Shown: in pieces, positions 1 through 9,083 of the stretch | How positions within the stretch are numbered: the stretch's first letter is position 1 | How the letters are laid out: every line of letters starts with the position of its first letter | Assembly: GCF_014873875.1 (NCBI RefSeq) | Contig: NZ_JADBEM010000001.1 | Span: 6,076,001-6,140,000, forward strand | Length of the DNA: 64,000 bases | Origin: Actinopolymorpha pittospori | GTDB taxonomy: Bacteria; Actinomycetota; Actinomycetes; Propionibacteriales; Actinopolymorphaceae | Direction: 5' to 3' | Program-made: the position numbers and the translations under genes | Notes under the pieces: generated by a model | Told to the model about the DNA's origin: nothing | The model's input: only the letters and a program-made list of their open reading frames with translations | The model's database searches: none

Positions 1-1951
1 GTTCCCAGACAACCTCGCCGGTGGCGGCGTCCAGTGCCTGGATGGTGCCGTTGACGGAGGTGGTGACGACGTGTCCGTCGACGACGGCCGGGCTCGCTTC
101 CACGAGACTGTCGGAGGGCACGCGCCACCGCTGTTCCCCGGTGGCGATGTCGAGTGCTACCAGCCCGCACGCCCTGACGTCGTTCTCGTCGCGGATGCCG
201 ACATACACGGTGTCGCCGGCGATGGCGGGCGAGGCGTTGAGGATCGTTCCCTCGCTTCGATAGCTCCACGCCAACCGAAGCGGCGGTGCGACGGTGTCGG
301 GCGTGCGTCCGCCACGGGCCGGACCGCCGTGGAACATCGACCACGCCGTCCCGGCCGCGGGGGAGGGGAGCTCGTCGCTGGCGACGACCTCGAACGTCCC
401 GGACGAACTCTTGCGACGACCGACGCTGTCGCGTACGTCCACCTGCCACTCGTGCTCGCCCTGCCCGAGCGCGGAGGTGTCCAGGTCCGTCGACCACGTC
501 CAGTCTCCGGTCGGGTCCATCGACGTCCAGGGTCCGGAGTCGACGCGGTAGCGAGCCGACGTGATCTGACTCGTCGTGTTGTACGTGCTCACCTGCGCCG
601 TCGTCGTCCCTTCGGGGACCCGAGCTCCCGCGGCCGGGTGCACGAGGGTCAGTGCGAACGAAACTCCGTAGACCCGGAACGGCGCCTTGATCTCCTCGCC
701 CTCCCGAACCGCCATCAGCCGGAAGCCGAGCGGGGTGTTGTCGAGGGAGTAGTAGGAGGAGTTGGTGTTCACCTGCACGGTGCCCTGGCGGGTGGTGTGG
801 TCGACACGGTTGACGTGGGCGTGCCCCGAGATCATGAGCTGCACGTTGTACGGCGCGAGCACATCGAGGAACGCCTGCGCGATCGAGTGCTCCAGGTCGG
901 TGTAGTAGCGCGAGAGCCACCAGTCGGCCTCCGCGAAGGGAGCGTGGAACATCAACACGATCTCGCGGCCCAGACCCGCGATCGCGAGGTCGGCACGCAG
1001 CCACTTCAACTGGTCGGGCTGACCGATCCCGATCATGTTGTCGAGGACGACGAAGTGCTGGTTCCCGTACTCGAAGGAGTACCACTCCGGTCCCATGTTC
1101 GTGCGGTAGAGGTCGACTGCCGCGTCGTAGTTCGGGTCCTTGGCAATGCCGAGGCCTGCCAGCGGATAGTCGTGGTTGCCCAGCGCGGGCCACACGGGCA
1201 GGATCGAGTCCCTCGTACCGGTGCGGAAGGCCTGGAACTCCTCCGGCACGCCCAGATTCGTGACGTCACCCGCCACGGTGAGGAAGCGAGGTATCTCGGC
1301 CTGGCGCGGCGTCTGCCGGGTTCCGGAGACGATCTCGTTGAACTGGCCGATCTGACCACGCCAGCGGTTGACGGGATCGGGGTCGAACGGAAACCCGCCG
1401 GACAGGTGAAGGTGCGGATCGGACGCCGCGAGGAACTGGTAGTCGTTGCCCGCGAGGACGTCATGCTGCAAACCGAAGTCGACGTTCGCCTCGCTATCAG
1501 GCTGCAACGCGACCTTGCGGTAGAAGGACGGGATCATGTCCGCGTCCGGGGCCGCTGTCCATCCGGACGGGACGGTCACGAACACGATTCCGGTCGTACG
1601 CCGGGACGGGTTGACAGCCAGCTCGTACCTGCCCCCGGCGTCGGTGACCGCGATCGACTCGCCGTCGGAGACGGCGACCCCGGGTATCCCCTTGGAACGC
1701 GCCGGGGTGATCCCCTTCAGCTCCCGGAAGACCTTCCCGCGAACGATCGCGAGTCCGGCTGCCTTCGCGGACTTCGATGACCCGGGCGCGCTCGGACTGG
1801 CTGCCACCGGGCCGGCGAAGGTCCCAAGCGCCGCGGCTGAGACCCCGAAGATGCCGGCGGCACGGAGGAAGTTACGCCGATTCAGCTCCGCCCTCCTCAA
1901 CGCCTCATCTGGGACGTCCGGGTCCTCATAGCGCGCGCGAGGACGGCTCAT
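1..1951 (-). CDS. TAT-exported calcineurin-like phosphoesterase with C-terminal PQQ-type propeller (partial)
   Basis: The reading frame starts at ATG 1951 behind an AAGGAG box and runs off the left edge, about 650 codons visible. The N-terminus has a twin-arginine signal (NRRNFLRAAG) followed by a hydrophobic stretch and an Ala-rich cleavage region, so the protein is predicted to be exported folded. Next comes a beta-sandwich-like region, then a metallophosphoesterase domain (ASDPHLHL at about residue 160 for the first metal ligands, later a GNHD-type motif read as LGNHDYP). The last visible residues (ASPAVVDG, then ALDAATGEVVWE) are blades of a PQQ-like beta-propeller. Secreted phosphodiesterases of this layout act on nucleotides, teichoic acids or phospholipids; the substrate here is unknown. 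The propeller at the C-terminus is the unusual part. The 3' end is outside the window. Confidence 0.85.
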   Translation of the reverse strand, partial: MSRPRARYEDPDVPDEALRRAELNRRNFLRAAGIFGVSAAALGTFAGPVAASPSAPGSSKSAKAAGLAIVRGKVFRELKGITPARSKGIPGVAVSDGESIAVTDAGGRYELAVNPSRRTTGIVFVTVPSGWTAAPDADMIPSFYRKVALQPDSEANVDFGLQHDVLAGNDYQFLAASDPHLHLSGGFPFDPDPVNRWRGQIGQFNEIVSGTRQTPRQAEIPRFLTVAGDVTNLGVPEEFQAFRTGTRDSILPVWPALGNHDYPLAGLGIAKDPNYDAAVDLYRTNMGPEWYSFEYGNQHFVVLDNMIGIGQPDQLKWLRADLAIAGLGREIVLMFHAPFAEADWWLSRYYTDLEHSIAQAFLDVLAPYNVQLMISGHAHVNRVDHTTRQGTVQVNTNSSYYSLDNTPLGFRLMAVREGEEIKAPFRVYGVSFALTLVHPAAGARVPEGTTTAQVSTYNTTSQITSARYRVDSGPWTSMDPTGDWTWSTDLDTSALGQGEHEWQVDVRDSVGRRKSSSGTFEVVASDELPSPAAGTAWSMFHGGPARGGRTPDTVAPPLRLAWSYRSEGTILNASPAIAGDTVYVGIRDENDVRACGLVALDIATGEQRWRVPSDSLVEASPAVVDGHVVTTSVNGTIQALDAATGEVVWE

Positions 1952-2139
1952 CGTCTTTCTCCTTACTGGGTGCATGCCGCGAACTGACACAGGGCAGCAT
2001 GCGGCCCGACTGCGATCACACGGGGATCGTCAGTCTTCAGGAGGCCAATGACACCGGCGTGGCCGCCGCGTGACCCGAAACTGACGTGCGGGGGGCCAGC
2101 ATCGCCGACGTTGCCGGTCCCGCAATGTTGTGTGAACAG

Positions 2140-3660
2140 TCAGGAGGGCTTCGCGATGACCTTGAACTTGTTCTCCACGCGTCGGGCGAACTTCCAGAAC
2201 CCCCACATCCCGGGGATGCCCTCCATGACTCCGAAGAACGGGATCAGCAGGATCACGGCCAATGCCTCCCACCACCTGCGCCTGCCGCCACCCGATACGA
2301 CGGCGTTGATCCGCAGGCCCTCCCAGTACATCCAGATCGTGTAGGCCATGTTCAACGCCCAGAACGGGATGATGAAGAGCGTCGCCGGAGATGTGTTGGA
2401 ACCAGCGACAAGAAAGCTGACGAGCAGAACTACTCCGACGTTCTGGATCGGCCCGAGAGTCCAGGCCATCACCGAGTATCCGAGGAGCAGCCTGTTTCGC
2501 AGTTGTAGCGACCGGTTGAACACCAGGCCCGCCAGGCCCCAGGACCAGCGCTCGCGCTGCCGGAAGAAGTCACGGAGGCTGGAGGGCGACGCACCGTAGC
2601 AGCGTCCGCCGAACCAGGCGCTCCGGCCCTTGTAGCGGGAACAGAAGATCAGTGCGAACTGCGCGTCCTCGACAAGGCTCCCTGGGCCGAAGTCCCAGCC
2701 TATGGTCGCCTCGACCGAGGCCCGGACCAGCAGTAGTTCACCGTGCACGCCGGCGCGCGGCGTGCCACTGCCGGTCCAGGCCGAGAAGCGCCCTACGTCC
2801 TCGGCGGGCCGGATCGAGTCGGCAAGCCAGATGAACCTGTTCACCGCGTACTCGCGCGGGTAGGTCAGGATGCCCTGAGCCAGGTGCTTCGCGTCGGGGC
2901 CGGCCTGAGACTGCTCCTCGACGAACCGGGCCACCGCCAGCGCGGTGTCGGGACCCACACCGGTGTCGTCGTCCATGTGCAGCACCCACACGTCGTCGTT
3001 GGCCTCGTTCTCACGGATCCGTAGCTCATGCGAGTAGTGGGCGGCACGCGCCTTGAACCTGGTGCCGTTGGGGGTGTGATACTGCTTCGGCACGGTGACA
3101 AGGCGTATCAGGTCGCTCCTGGCGGCCAACTTGGCGATCCGGCCTGCCGCCTCGCAGCCCTCGTCGACGACGATGTCGATCCTGAGCCGGGGAAAGCACC
3201 TGGAGAGATAGGCGATGTAGGACAGGACCGAACGCTCGAGCGCAGGGTAGATGTCGTGCCGGCCGATGGTAGGAACAACGACGATCAGTGAGTCCTGGCT
3301 TCTCGTCAGCCCGTGGCCAGACCAACGAGCCTCTGACTCGCGCAGTGCCTTGCGAGTCCGTCGTACGCCGTAGATACCACTGAGCGTGTTGAAGATCTGC
3401 CACGACCATACGATTGTCAGCGGCCAGGCCAGAGCACCGGCTTCTGGGCCGGCGAACCACGCGTCACTCGCCAGAATGACGAGATAGGAGAGAACCAGCG
3501 GCCAGTAGGCCGGCTTCCAGCGGGCGAGCCTGCGGTGCAGTTCTCCCGCCTTCTGCGGGCCGAACAGGGTCCGTGCGACCCTGACCTGCCCCGTGCTCAA
3601 CACAGTCCGGCGCGCAACCCAGGCTTCCCCGTCCGGCGGTAGAGCTCTCGGTCCCTCCAC
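2140..3660 (-). CDS. Membrane GT2 glycosyltransferase, egghead/beta-mannosyltransferase-like
   Basis: A 506-residue processive-type GT2 enzyme. It begins at GTG 3660 behind a purine-rich GGGGAGAAGGGGA box. There are two or three membrane segments near the N-terminus (about residues 50-100) and three to four near the C-terminus (about 375-490). The cytosolic catalytic domain between them shows the GT2 signature: VVVPTIGR, the metal-binding MDDDT, the catalytic VEDAQF and the acceptor-site RQRERW (QxxRW-like). Arrangement and the VEDAQFAL segment resemble the egghead beta-1,4-mannosyltransferase branch rather than cellulose synthase, and no PilZ domain is seen. It probably uses a nucleotide sugar and extends or exports a glycan. 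The divergent GH26 mannanase gene supports a beta-mannan substrate, which is inference from context. Confidence 0.8.
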   Translation of the reverse strand: MEGPRALPPDGEAWVARRTVLSTGQVRVARTLFGPQKAGELHRRLARWKPAYWPLVLSYLVILASDAWFAGPEAGALAWPLTIVWSWQIFNTLSGIYGVRRTRKALRESEARWSGHGLTRSQDSLIVVVPTIGRHDIYPALERSVLSYIAYLSRCFPRLRIDIVVDEGCEAAGRIAKLAARSDLIRLVTVPKQYHTPNGTRFKARAAHYSHELRIRENEANDDVWVLHMDDDTGVGPDTALAVARFVEEQSQAGPDAKHLAQGILTYPREYAVNRFIWLADSIRPAEDVGRFSAWTGSGTPRAGVHGELLLVRASVEATIGWDFGPGSLVEDAQFALIFCSRYKGRSAWFGGRCYGASPSSLRDFFRQRERWSWGLAGLVFNRSLQLRNRLLLGYSVMAWTLGPIQNVGVVLLVSFLVAGSNTSPATLFIIPFWALNMAYTIWMYWEGLRINAVVSGGGRRRWWEALAVILLIPFFGVMEGIPGMWGFWKFARRVENKFKVIAKPS

Positions 3661-4096
3661 TTCCCCTTCTCCCCCCTGGCAGGTTCACGATCGCCCGGCC
3701 ATGTATCACCAGCCGTTGGGCAGGGTGCGCCAACCAGGGGTAGGGCCGCAGAGCACTTCACCCGCTCGGACCACGTCGAAGGGTCCGTCTACTCAAGGCT
3801 CGCAACGCCGCTCCGAACTGGGAAAACTCTCCTATCGCCGCAAGTGTCAACGGACAATTGACGTTCCCCCACGAGAGGCCGGCAGTTGTCCCCGATGGCG
3901 GCCACCGTGTTGTTCCCGACGGCGGCCAGATCGCTTCCCGCCGCGGGTGAGGTGTCAGGTCAGCCCAAGGACGTTCACCCCCGATCTCGCATATGTCCCG
4001 CATTCGGCTATTTGGCTTCGGCAACCAGGCCGCCGCTTTACCGCGCGCCTGTGGGACAGCTAGCATCCCCCGTCGGCCGCATGAGCGAGGAGTGGG
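3661..4096. promoter_or_regulatory. Divergent intergenic region between GT2 and GH26 genes
   Basis: This 436-bp gap has no convincing gene; both neighbours point away from it, so both promoters should lie here. It contains an inverted repeat GTCAA-N7-TTGAC at 3847-3863 and, 20 bp downstream, a 20-bp direct repeat (listed separately). These are plausible binding sites for one regulator of both genes. I could not assign clear -35/-10 pairs. Confidence 0.4.
3885..3928. repeat. 20-bp direct repeat, period 24 bp
   Basis: The two copies at 3885-3904 and 3909-3928 both read GTTGTYCCCGAYGGCGGCCA and differ at two positions only. They sit in the divergent promoter region of the glycosyltransferase and mannanase genes. 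A tandem operator is the simplest explanation; the binding factor is unknown. Confidence 0.5.
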
Positions 4097-5455
4097 ATGA
4101 GCACGCGAATACGGACGTTTCTGGCGCTGGCCGTCACGGCGACGATGCTCGGAGGTATCGCCGTGGTGACGACCGTCACCCACGTGGCAACGGTCTGCGA
4201 CCGGTTCGGATCCGCCCACCGGGGCAACAACCTTGGCATGGACAACCGGTGGAATCCGGCCACGACCGCCCAGCAGTGCGTCGACGACGTCACCAGCAAC
4301 GGCTTGAGGATCAGCGTACCGCCCAACACTGCTGCGACCAACGGTCCGAACGCCTCCTCGATCGCCGACCTCAGCTGCCAGGCCGCCGCCTGCGGCGACG
4401 GCTCCACTCGCAGCGAGGTCGGCAGCAACAGTGCTGTCCCCGGCCGTCCGTCAACGCCGGCTGGACAGGTGAGCAAGGCCGACGTGCTCTCCTGGATGTC
4501 GGGGCTTCCGCACCGTCGCGAGAGCAGGGTCGTCTCCGGTTTCTTCGGCGGATACAGCGGCAGCACGTTCAACCTGGAGCAGACCAACCAGCTCAAGAGC
4601 CAGAGCGGGCAGTATCCCGGCATGCTGGCCTGCGACTACGGCAACTGGGTCACCAGCGCCAACACGCAGGTCGACACCTCGTGCAACAACACGCTGAAGA
4701 GCTGGTGGCGTAAGGGCGGCCTGGTCAGCGTCGGCATTCACATGCCGAGCCCGACCGGCGCCGGCTTCAGCACGAAGCTGGACAACTTCGCTGACCTCAC
4801 CGACAGCAGCACGGATGTCGGCCGCGCCTGGCAGGACACGCTCAAGCGGATCGGTGACGGCCTGAGCGATCTCAAGAAGTCCGGCGTGGTGGTCATGTGG
4901 CGGCCGTTCCACGAGATGAACGGTGACTGGTTCTGGTGGGGCGACCAGGACCCGGCCACGTTCAAGCGCGTGTGGAACTACACCTACAACTACCTCGTCA
5001 ACACCCGCGGACTCGACAACCTGATCTGGGTGTACGCGCCGGACTGCAGCAGCGGCAGCAACATCACCGACTACTACCCGGGTGGCGCGAAGGTCGACGT
5101 GGCCGGACTCGACTGCTACACCGACAACCCTGCCGGTGGCGACGGCAAGATCGTCAAGAATCTCGACGCGCAGTACAAGCAGATGCTCCGCCTGGGCAAG
5201 CCGTTCGCCTTCTCCGAGGCGGGTCCCCGCGACCAGGTGGGCGGGTCGTTCGACTGGGCGAAGTGGATCGACGCGATCCAACGGCGGTACCCCAGGACGA
5301 CGTACTTCCTGGCCTGGAACGACAAGTGGGGCCCGCCGCAGAATCGGAACTCGAGGGCTCTGATGAACCACCCGTGGGTTCTCAACCGAGACGGGATCGA
5401 CCTCAGGGGTGGCGGCGCTCCTCCGGCGCCGCCACCGAGCAAGAACCCTGCCTGA
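4097..5455 (+). CDS. Secreted GH26 beta-mannanase-like glycoside hydrolase
   Basis: A 452-residue protein starting at ATG 4097 behind GCGAGGAG. Residues 1-32 form a Sec-type signal peptide. The body matches clan GH-A family 26: WRPFHEMNGDWFWWG (about residue 275) carries the acid/base glutamate, and FSEAGP (about 370) carries the nucleophile glutamate; DCYTDN and YFLAWNDKWG are further family landmarks. GH26 enzymes cleave beta-1,4-mannans, less often beta-1,3-xylan or mixed glucans, with retention. The first 120 residues after the signal, with paired Cys, are not typical of the core domain. It is divergent from the GT2 gene; a synthase/hydrolase pair for one exopolysaccharide is a reasonable inference. 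The C-terminus ends in a Gly/Pro-rich tail encoded by a perfect hairpin. Confidence 0.88.
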   Translation: MSTRIRTFLALAVTATMLGGIAVVTTVTHVATVCDRFGSAHRGNNLGMDNRWNPATTAQQCVDDVTSNGLRISVPPNTAATNGPNASSIADLSCQAAACGDGSTRSEVGSNSAVPGRPSTPAGQVSKADVLSWMSGLPHRRESRVVSGFFGGYSGSTFNLEQTNQLKSQSGQYPGMLACDYGNWVTSANTQVDTSCNNTLKSWWRKGGLVSVGIHMPSPTGAGFSTKLDNFADLTDSSTDVGRAWQDTLKRIGDGLSDLKKSGVVVMWRPFHEMNGDWFWWGDQDPATFKRVWNYTYNYLVNTRGLDNLIWVYAPDCSSGSNITDYYPGGAKVDVAGLDCYTDNPAGGDGKIVKNLDAQYKQMLRLGKPFAFSEAGPRDQVGGSFDWAKWIDAIQRRYPRTTYFLAWNDKWGPPQNRNSRALMNHPWVLNRDGIDLRGGGAPPAPPPSKNPA

Positions 5456-5475
5456 CCTGACCCGGCGCTGGGTCA
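5408..5475. terminator. Hairpins between convergent GH26 and propeller genes
   Basis: A perfect 10-bp inverted repeat (GGTGGCGGCG / CGCCGCCACC, 5408-5436) lies in the last codons of the mannanase gene. A second one (TGACCC-N6-GGGTCA, 5458-5475) spans the 17-bp gap and the stop codon of the convergent gene. Without a U tract this is not a textbook terminator, but its position between convergent genes suits bidirectional termination. Confidence 0.4.
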
Positions 5476-7539
5476 ACCGTGGTGGGCAACCGACCCTGAG
5501 CCGGGTCGCCCGGGCTCGTAGCGCAACAGGCGCGGGCCGTCACTGAACCACAGGTTGCCGACCCCGTCCTGGTCGAGCCGCTGGGTCCCGCGGGCGCGGA
5601 CGACCCACACCTTGAACGACCGCGGGTCGACCCGTAGGAGTTGACCGCCGCTCGACAGGTAGACGTACCCGTCAGGGTTGACGTGGATCTCGTCCTGCCA
5701 ACCGGAGGAGCCGCCCGGTAGGTCCTTCCGCCGCACGACGGCCCGTCGGAGCGGGTCGAAGACGAAGAGCGTCCCCCCGGCGAGGCCCCACAGACGCCCG
5801 TCCGGTCCTTCGGTGAGCGCGTCGACGGACGCGACGTCCCTGACCGGGGCGTACTGTCCGGTCTTCTCGCCGGTCGCCAGGTCGACGGCGAAGAGCCGCG
5901 CCTCGGTGGCTCGTGGCGTGGTTCCGCCCCCACCGGCGATGGACGAGCCGCCCCAGAGCGTGTCGCCGAGAACGGCGAGGGACACCACGGCCTGGTCCGG
6001 CACGATGTCGCGGCGGACGGTGTGGGTGCCGGTGGCGAGGTCGTACGCGGTGAGGGCGCCGCCCCACTGCCCGTAGTCCGGCGTACTGCCCACGTAGATC
6101 GTGTCCGGTGTCCCGAGGATCGCCACCGGGCGGTTCTGTCCGTGCTCGTTCTGCAGCCGGAACAGCTCCCGGGGATTGGTTCCGAGCGCGTACGGCTGGC
6201 TCGGGTCGTAGGCGAGCAGCCCGGCGTAGGGGTAGACGCCGGCGTAGAGCAGGCCGTCGTGCCAGGCGAAGCCGTCCGACTGGCCGAGCCGCCCCAACGT
6301 GGTGACGGTTTCGGTGTCGGGGTCGAACGTGGTGAGGTTCCCGTTGATGTAGAGGTTGGTGTAGATCGTGCCGTCGGGTCCGGCCGTGAGGTTGTTGAGG
6401 CCGATGGCCTGGGGCGGGAACGGCAAGGTGAAGCTCTCGTGGGTACCGGCGTCCGGGTCGTACCACATCGCCTGGCCGGCGTAGTTGCCGATCGCGGCGT
6501 ACAACACGCCGTCGACGAAGCCCCAGCCGACACCCGCGCCGGTGGCGATCGGCTGCCCGCTGGCACCGAGCACCGGCGCCGGGGTGTCGGTGGTGAGGTC
6601 GTAACGCCACAGTTGGCCGGAGGAGGTGAAGTAGACCGACTCGCCGTCGGGAGCGAGTGGCGCCGTACCCCGCGAGCTCATCGTGAAGCCGTCGGCGATG
6701 ACCTCTCCCGTGTCGGGGTCGAGGACGAACGCCGTGCCGTTCTGGCTGAGCTTGACGAACAGCCGACCCTCGATGAGGTTGATGTCGTACGGGTAGCTCG
6801 AGGCGCCCTGGAACTCCGCGGGGAGGATGTCGCGCTTCTCTCCGGTGCTGAGGTCCACCCGGATCAGGTGGCCGGCCGACCCGATCGCCACCCAGAGGAT
6901 CTCGCGCTCGGGGTCGATCGCGGTGTCGATGGCGTAGAACTGCCCCTCGTACATCGGACCGAAGTCGCGCACACCCTCGGCCGGGGAGTAGGAGAACGCG
7001 TGAGCGTCCGGGTAGGTGCCGCCGTAGACCCGGCCGTCGGTTCCGGGGCGGAGGCCGTAGACGTAGGTCTGCCCCGCGATCGGCGGCCCGAGGTCGACCA
7101 CCTCGTCGGCGACCGGGTCGTACTGGTAGAGCCGGCCCTCGTCGTAGGTTCCCGCGTAGACGAGTCCGTCGCTGGCCTGGGTGATGCCCCATCCACCCGA
7201 GGATCCGGGGAGCGGGATCGTTCGGCGAAGCTCCCGGGTGATCGGGTCGATCACCGACACGACGCCCGGCGTCCCCATCTGAATGCCGTAGACCACCGGC
7301 TGCCCGTCGCCGTCGGTGCCGAAGTGGCCCTCGAACACCGTCAGCGCCGTGCTCAGCACCCCGAAGTCGGTGATGGTGCCGGGCGGCGTCGGCCCGGCGG
7401 CGTGGGCGGAGGGACTGGTGGCGGTCATGACGCCGCCCAGGCCGAGGATGCCGGCACCTGCCACGCTTGCGCCGCGAAGGAAGTCCCGCCTCGTCGCTGT
7501 CGTCTCGCCTCGGAAACCCGCTGACCTGACGTCGTGCAC
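5473..7539 (-). CDS. TAT-exported beta-propeller (NHL/Kelch-like) protein
   Basis: Start chosen at GTG 7539, which has GAGAGGGG six bases upstream; an in-frame ATG at 7587 lacks such a site. The N-terminus carries TRRDFLRG followed by a hydrophobic stretch and AHAAG, a twin-arginine signal peptide. The remaining 650 residues are repeated four-stranded units with recurrent G-x-x-Y and DLATGE/DPDTGE motifs, so one or two beta-propellers. There are no obvious metal or catalytic residues. Related proteins bind or lyse carbohydrates or act as surface proteins; I assign no reaction. It is convergent with the GH26 gene, which hints at a common role outside the cell but does not prove it. Confidence 0.8.
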   Translation of the reverse strand: MHDVRSAGFRGETTATRRDFLRGASVAGAGILGLGGVMTATSPSAHAAGPTPPGTITDFGVLSTALTVFEGHFGTDGDGQPVVYGIQMGTPGVVSVIDPITRELRRTIPLPGSSGGWGITQASDGLVYAGTYDEGRLYQYDPVADEVVDLGPPIAGQTYVYGLRPGTDGRVYGGTYPDAHAFSYSPAEGVRDFGPMYEGQFYAIDTAIDPEREILWVAIGSAGHLIRVDLSTGEKRDILPAEFQGASSYPYDINLIEGRLFVKLSQNGTAFVLDPDTGEVIADGFTMSSRGTAPLAPDGESVYFTSSGQLWRYDLTTDTPAPVLGASGQPIATGAGVGWGFVDGVLYAAIGNYAGQAMWYDPDAGTHESFTLPFPPQAIGLNNLTAGPDGTIYTNLYINGNLTTFDPDTETVTTLGRLGQSDGFAWHDGLLYAGVYPYAGLLAYDPSQPYALGTNPRELFRLQNEHGQNRPVAILGTPDTIYVGSTPDYGQWGGALTAYDLATGTHTVRRDIVPDQAVVSLAVLGDTLWGGSSIAGGGGTTPRATEARLFAVDLATGEKTGQYAPVRDVASVDALTEGPDGRLWGLAGGTLFVFDPLRRAVVRRKDLPGGSSGWQDEIHVNPDGYVYLSSGGQLLRVDPRSFKVWVVRARGTQRLDQDGVGNLWFSDGPRLLRYEPGRPGSGSVAHHG

Positions 7540-7793
7540 GCTCTGCCCCTCTCGGCGCCCACGAGGCGGGCGCGGTCCGCAGCGCATCGGGTCTGACCTC
7601 GGCCACAGTATTGATCACGACGAATTGCGGTCAAGACCTAAAGTATGGCCTTATCCGGCGGCGGTTTCGGTCGCGTGATGACCGGCGTCCGCGTCGACCC
7701 GGCCCAAATTCGTTTCCAGCCTCACAGGTCGCGGGTCCACGATGTCCGTGCACCGTCGGATGAGGACACGTCGAACATCGAGGAGTGAAGGTC

Positions 7794-8312
7794 ATGGGGA
7801 CGACCCATACAGGCGTGGTGGAGCTGCACCTGACGGTCCGGGACATGGAGGAGACCGACCTGCCGGACCTCGCCTGCTTCTACTCCGAGCTCAACCTGAA
7901 GCAGATGACCGACGAACTCCAGCGGGGACCCCGGGACGTCGTCGACCACCTGGTCGTGTGCGTGCCCTCGGGAATGCCGGTCGCCAAGGGCGCGGTCAAC
8001 TACGAGGAGAAGCCCGAGGCCGGGGTGATCTGGACCCTCTCCGTCCGTGCCGAACTGCGCTCCCTCGGGATCGGGACGGTCCTGATCTGTGCGTCCGAGG
8101 AGCGGATCCGGGCACGCGGCCTGCCCCGCGCCGAGATCGGGGTGGAGGAGAACAACCCGCGGGCACGCGCGCTGTACGAGCGGCTGGGCTACGTGGCCTA
8201 CGGCAGCGAGCCCGCCTCCTGGGACTACCAGGCAGACGACGGCACGATCCGGCTGTACGAGACGACGTGCACGCTGCTGCGCAAGGACCTTCGCCCTGAC
8301 CACGTCGACTGA
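7794..8312 (+). CDS. GNAT family N-acetyltransferase
   Basis: A 172-residue acetyltransferase. ATG 7794 has GAGGAG at the right distance; the in-frame GTG at 7785 is too close to that site. Motif A, the acetyl-CoA pyrophosphate loop, is seen around residues 88-100 (LRSLGIGTVL, a Q/RxxGxG/A variant) and motif B as NNPRARALYERLGY near residue 125. Acceptor unknown; the fold is used for antibiotics, polyamines, protein N-termini and small amines. It stands alone, divergent from the propeller gene, and is convergent with the decayed oxidoreductase gene. Confidence 0.85.
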   Translation: MGTTHTGVVELHLTVRDMEETDLPDLACFYSELNLKQMTDELQRGPRDVVDHLVVCVPSGMPVAKGAVNYEEKPEAGVIWTLSVRAELRSLGIGTVLICASEERIRARGLPRAEIGVEENNPRARALYERLGYVAYGSEPASWDYQADDGTIRLYETTCTLLRKDLRPDHVD

Positions 8313-8333
8313 CCCGGTGGAAGACCGCTCCGC

Positions 8334-9033
8334 TCATCGTTCGTCCGCGACCTGAATGATCGTCTTGCCGGGCGTGCGGCGGTCGCGGGCGAACGCGGAG
8401 GCCGTTTCGGAAAGCGGTCGTACGGCGCCGACGATGGGGGTGAGCTGTCCGGCCCGCAGGCGCTGGGCGAGGTCGGTCAGCCGGGCACGGGTCGGCGGCT
8501 CGGCCGGTGCCGATCACGCGGGCGCCCACCTCTCGCGCGAGTTGGACGGCCATCGAGCCGACGCCGCCCGCGGCGCCGTGAACGAGGACGGTCTGGCCGG
8601 TCGTGAGGTGGGCGTGGTCGAACAGTCCCTGCCATGCGGTCAGTCCGGAGATGGGCAGCGCGGCAGCCACGGTGTGGTCGATGTCGGCCGCGAGGGGAGC
8701 GAGGTTGCGAGCCTCCACCGCGGTGTATTCGGCCAGGGATCCGTTACGGGCCCAGTCGGTCAAGCCGAACACCCGCTGGCCCACGCTGAGACCCGTGGTT
8801 CCGTAGCCGAGCTCGACCACGACGCCGGACAGATCGTGCCCGGGGATGCTGGGTGTCCGGTCGCGGCCGGCGCGATCGGTCCACGTGGCCGGCCAGTCGA
8901 GCTCTCCGGGGGTGAAGCCCGCGGCGTGCACGCGCACGATGACGTCGTTCTCCGCGGCGTGGGGGTAGGGCATGTCGGTCAGGGTCAGGCCGCCGACACC
9001 CGCGTCACGGTCCCGCACGGTGATCGCTCGCAT
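8334..9033 (-). pseudogene. NADP-dependent quinone oxidoreductase with internal deletion and frameshift
   Basis: The gene starts at ATG 9033 with AAAGGA upstream and encodes a normal MDR N-terminal domain (GHDLSGVVVELG, then VHGAAGGVGSMAVQLARE as the NADP-binding Rossmann motif) up to GTGRAAD. At about 8481-8495 the sequence jumps into another frame and continues with the usual family C-terminus (ARLTDLAQRLRAGQL to RTPGKTIIQVADER), stopping at 8334. About 75 residues normally lying between these parts, including the rest of the nucleotide-binding fold, are missing. The first frame, if unshifted, reads on antisense through the acetyltransferase gene. This is a broken gene unless the junction is an assembly error. 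Confidence 0.8.
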
Positions 9034-9049
9034 GCTCGGAATCCTTTCG

Positions 9050-9060
9050 GGAACGTTCGT
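9050..9060. promoter_or_regulatory. GGAACGTTCGT element upstream of the oxidoreductase gene
   Basis: This 11-mer lies 17 bp before the oxidoreductase start and is identical to the core of the perfect 16-bp palindrome at 13133-13148. It may be a half-preserved site for the same TetR-type repressor. Confidence 0.35.
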
Positions 9061-9083
9061 CTGTGTGGGTTGGTGGTGGGCGT

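Noticed and set aside
71..1780. Plus-strand 569-codon open frame
   Set aside because: It is antisense to the TAT-exported phosphoesterase, rich in Arg/Val/Asp from reversed GC-rich codons, and has no recognisable domain.
5672..7618. Minus-strand 648-codon open frame in a second frame of the propeller gene
   Set aside because: Composition is dominated by Arg, Gly and Pro with no motifs; the frame at 5473-7539 has the signal peptide and repeats.
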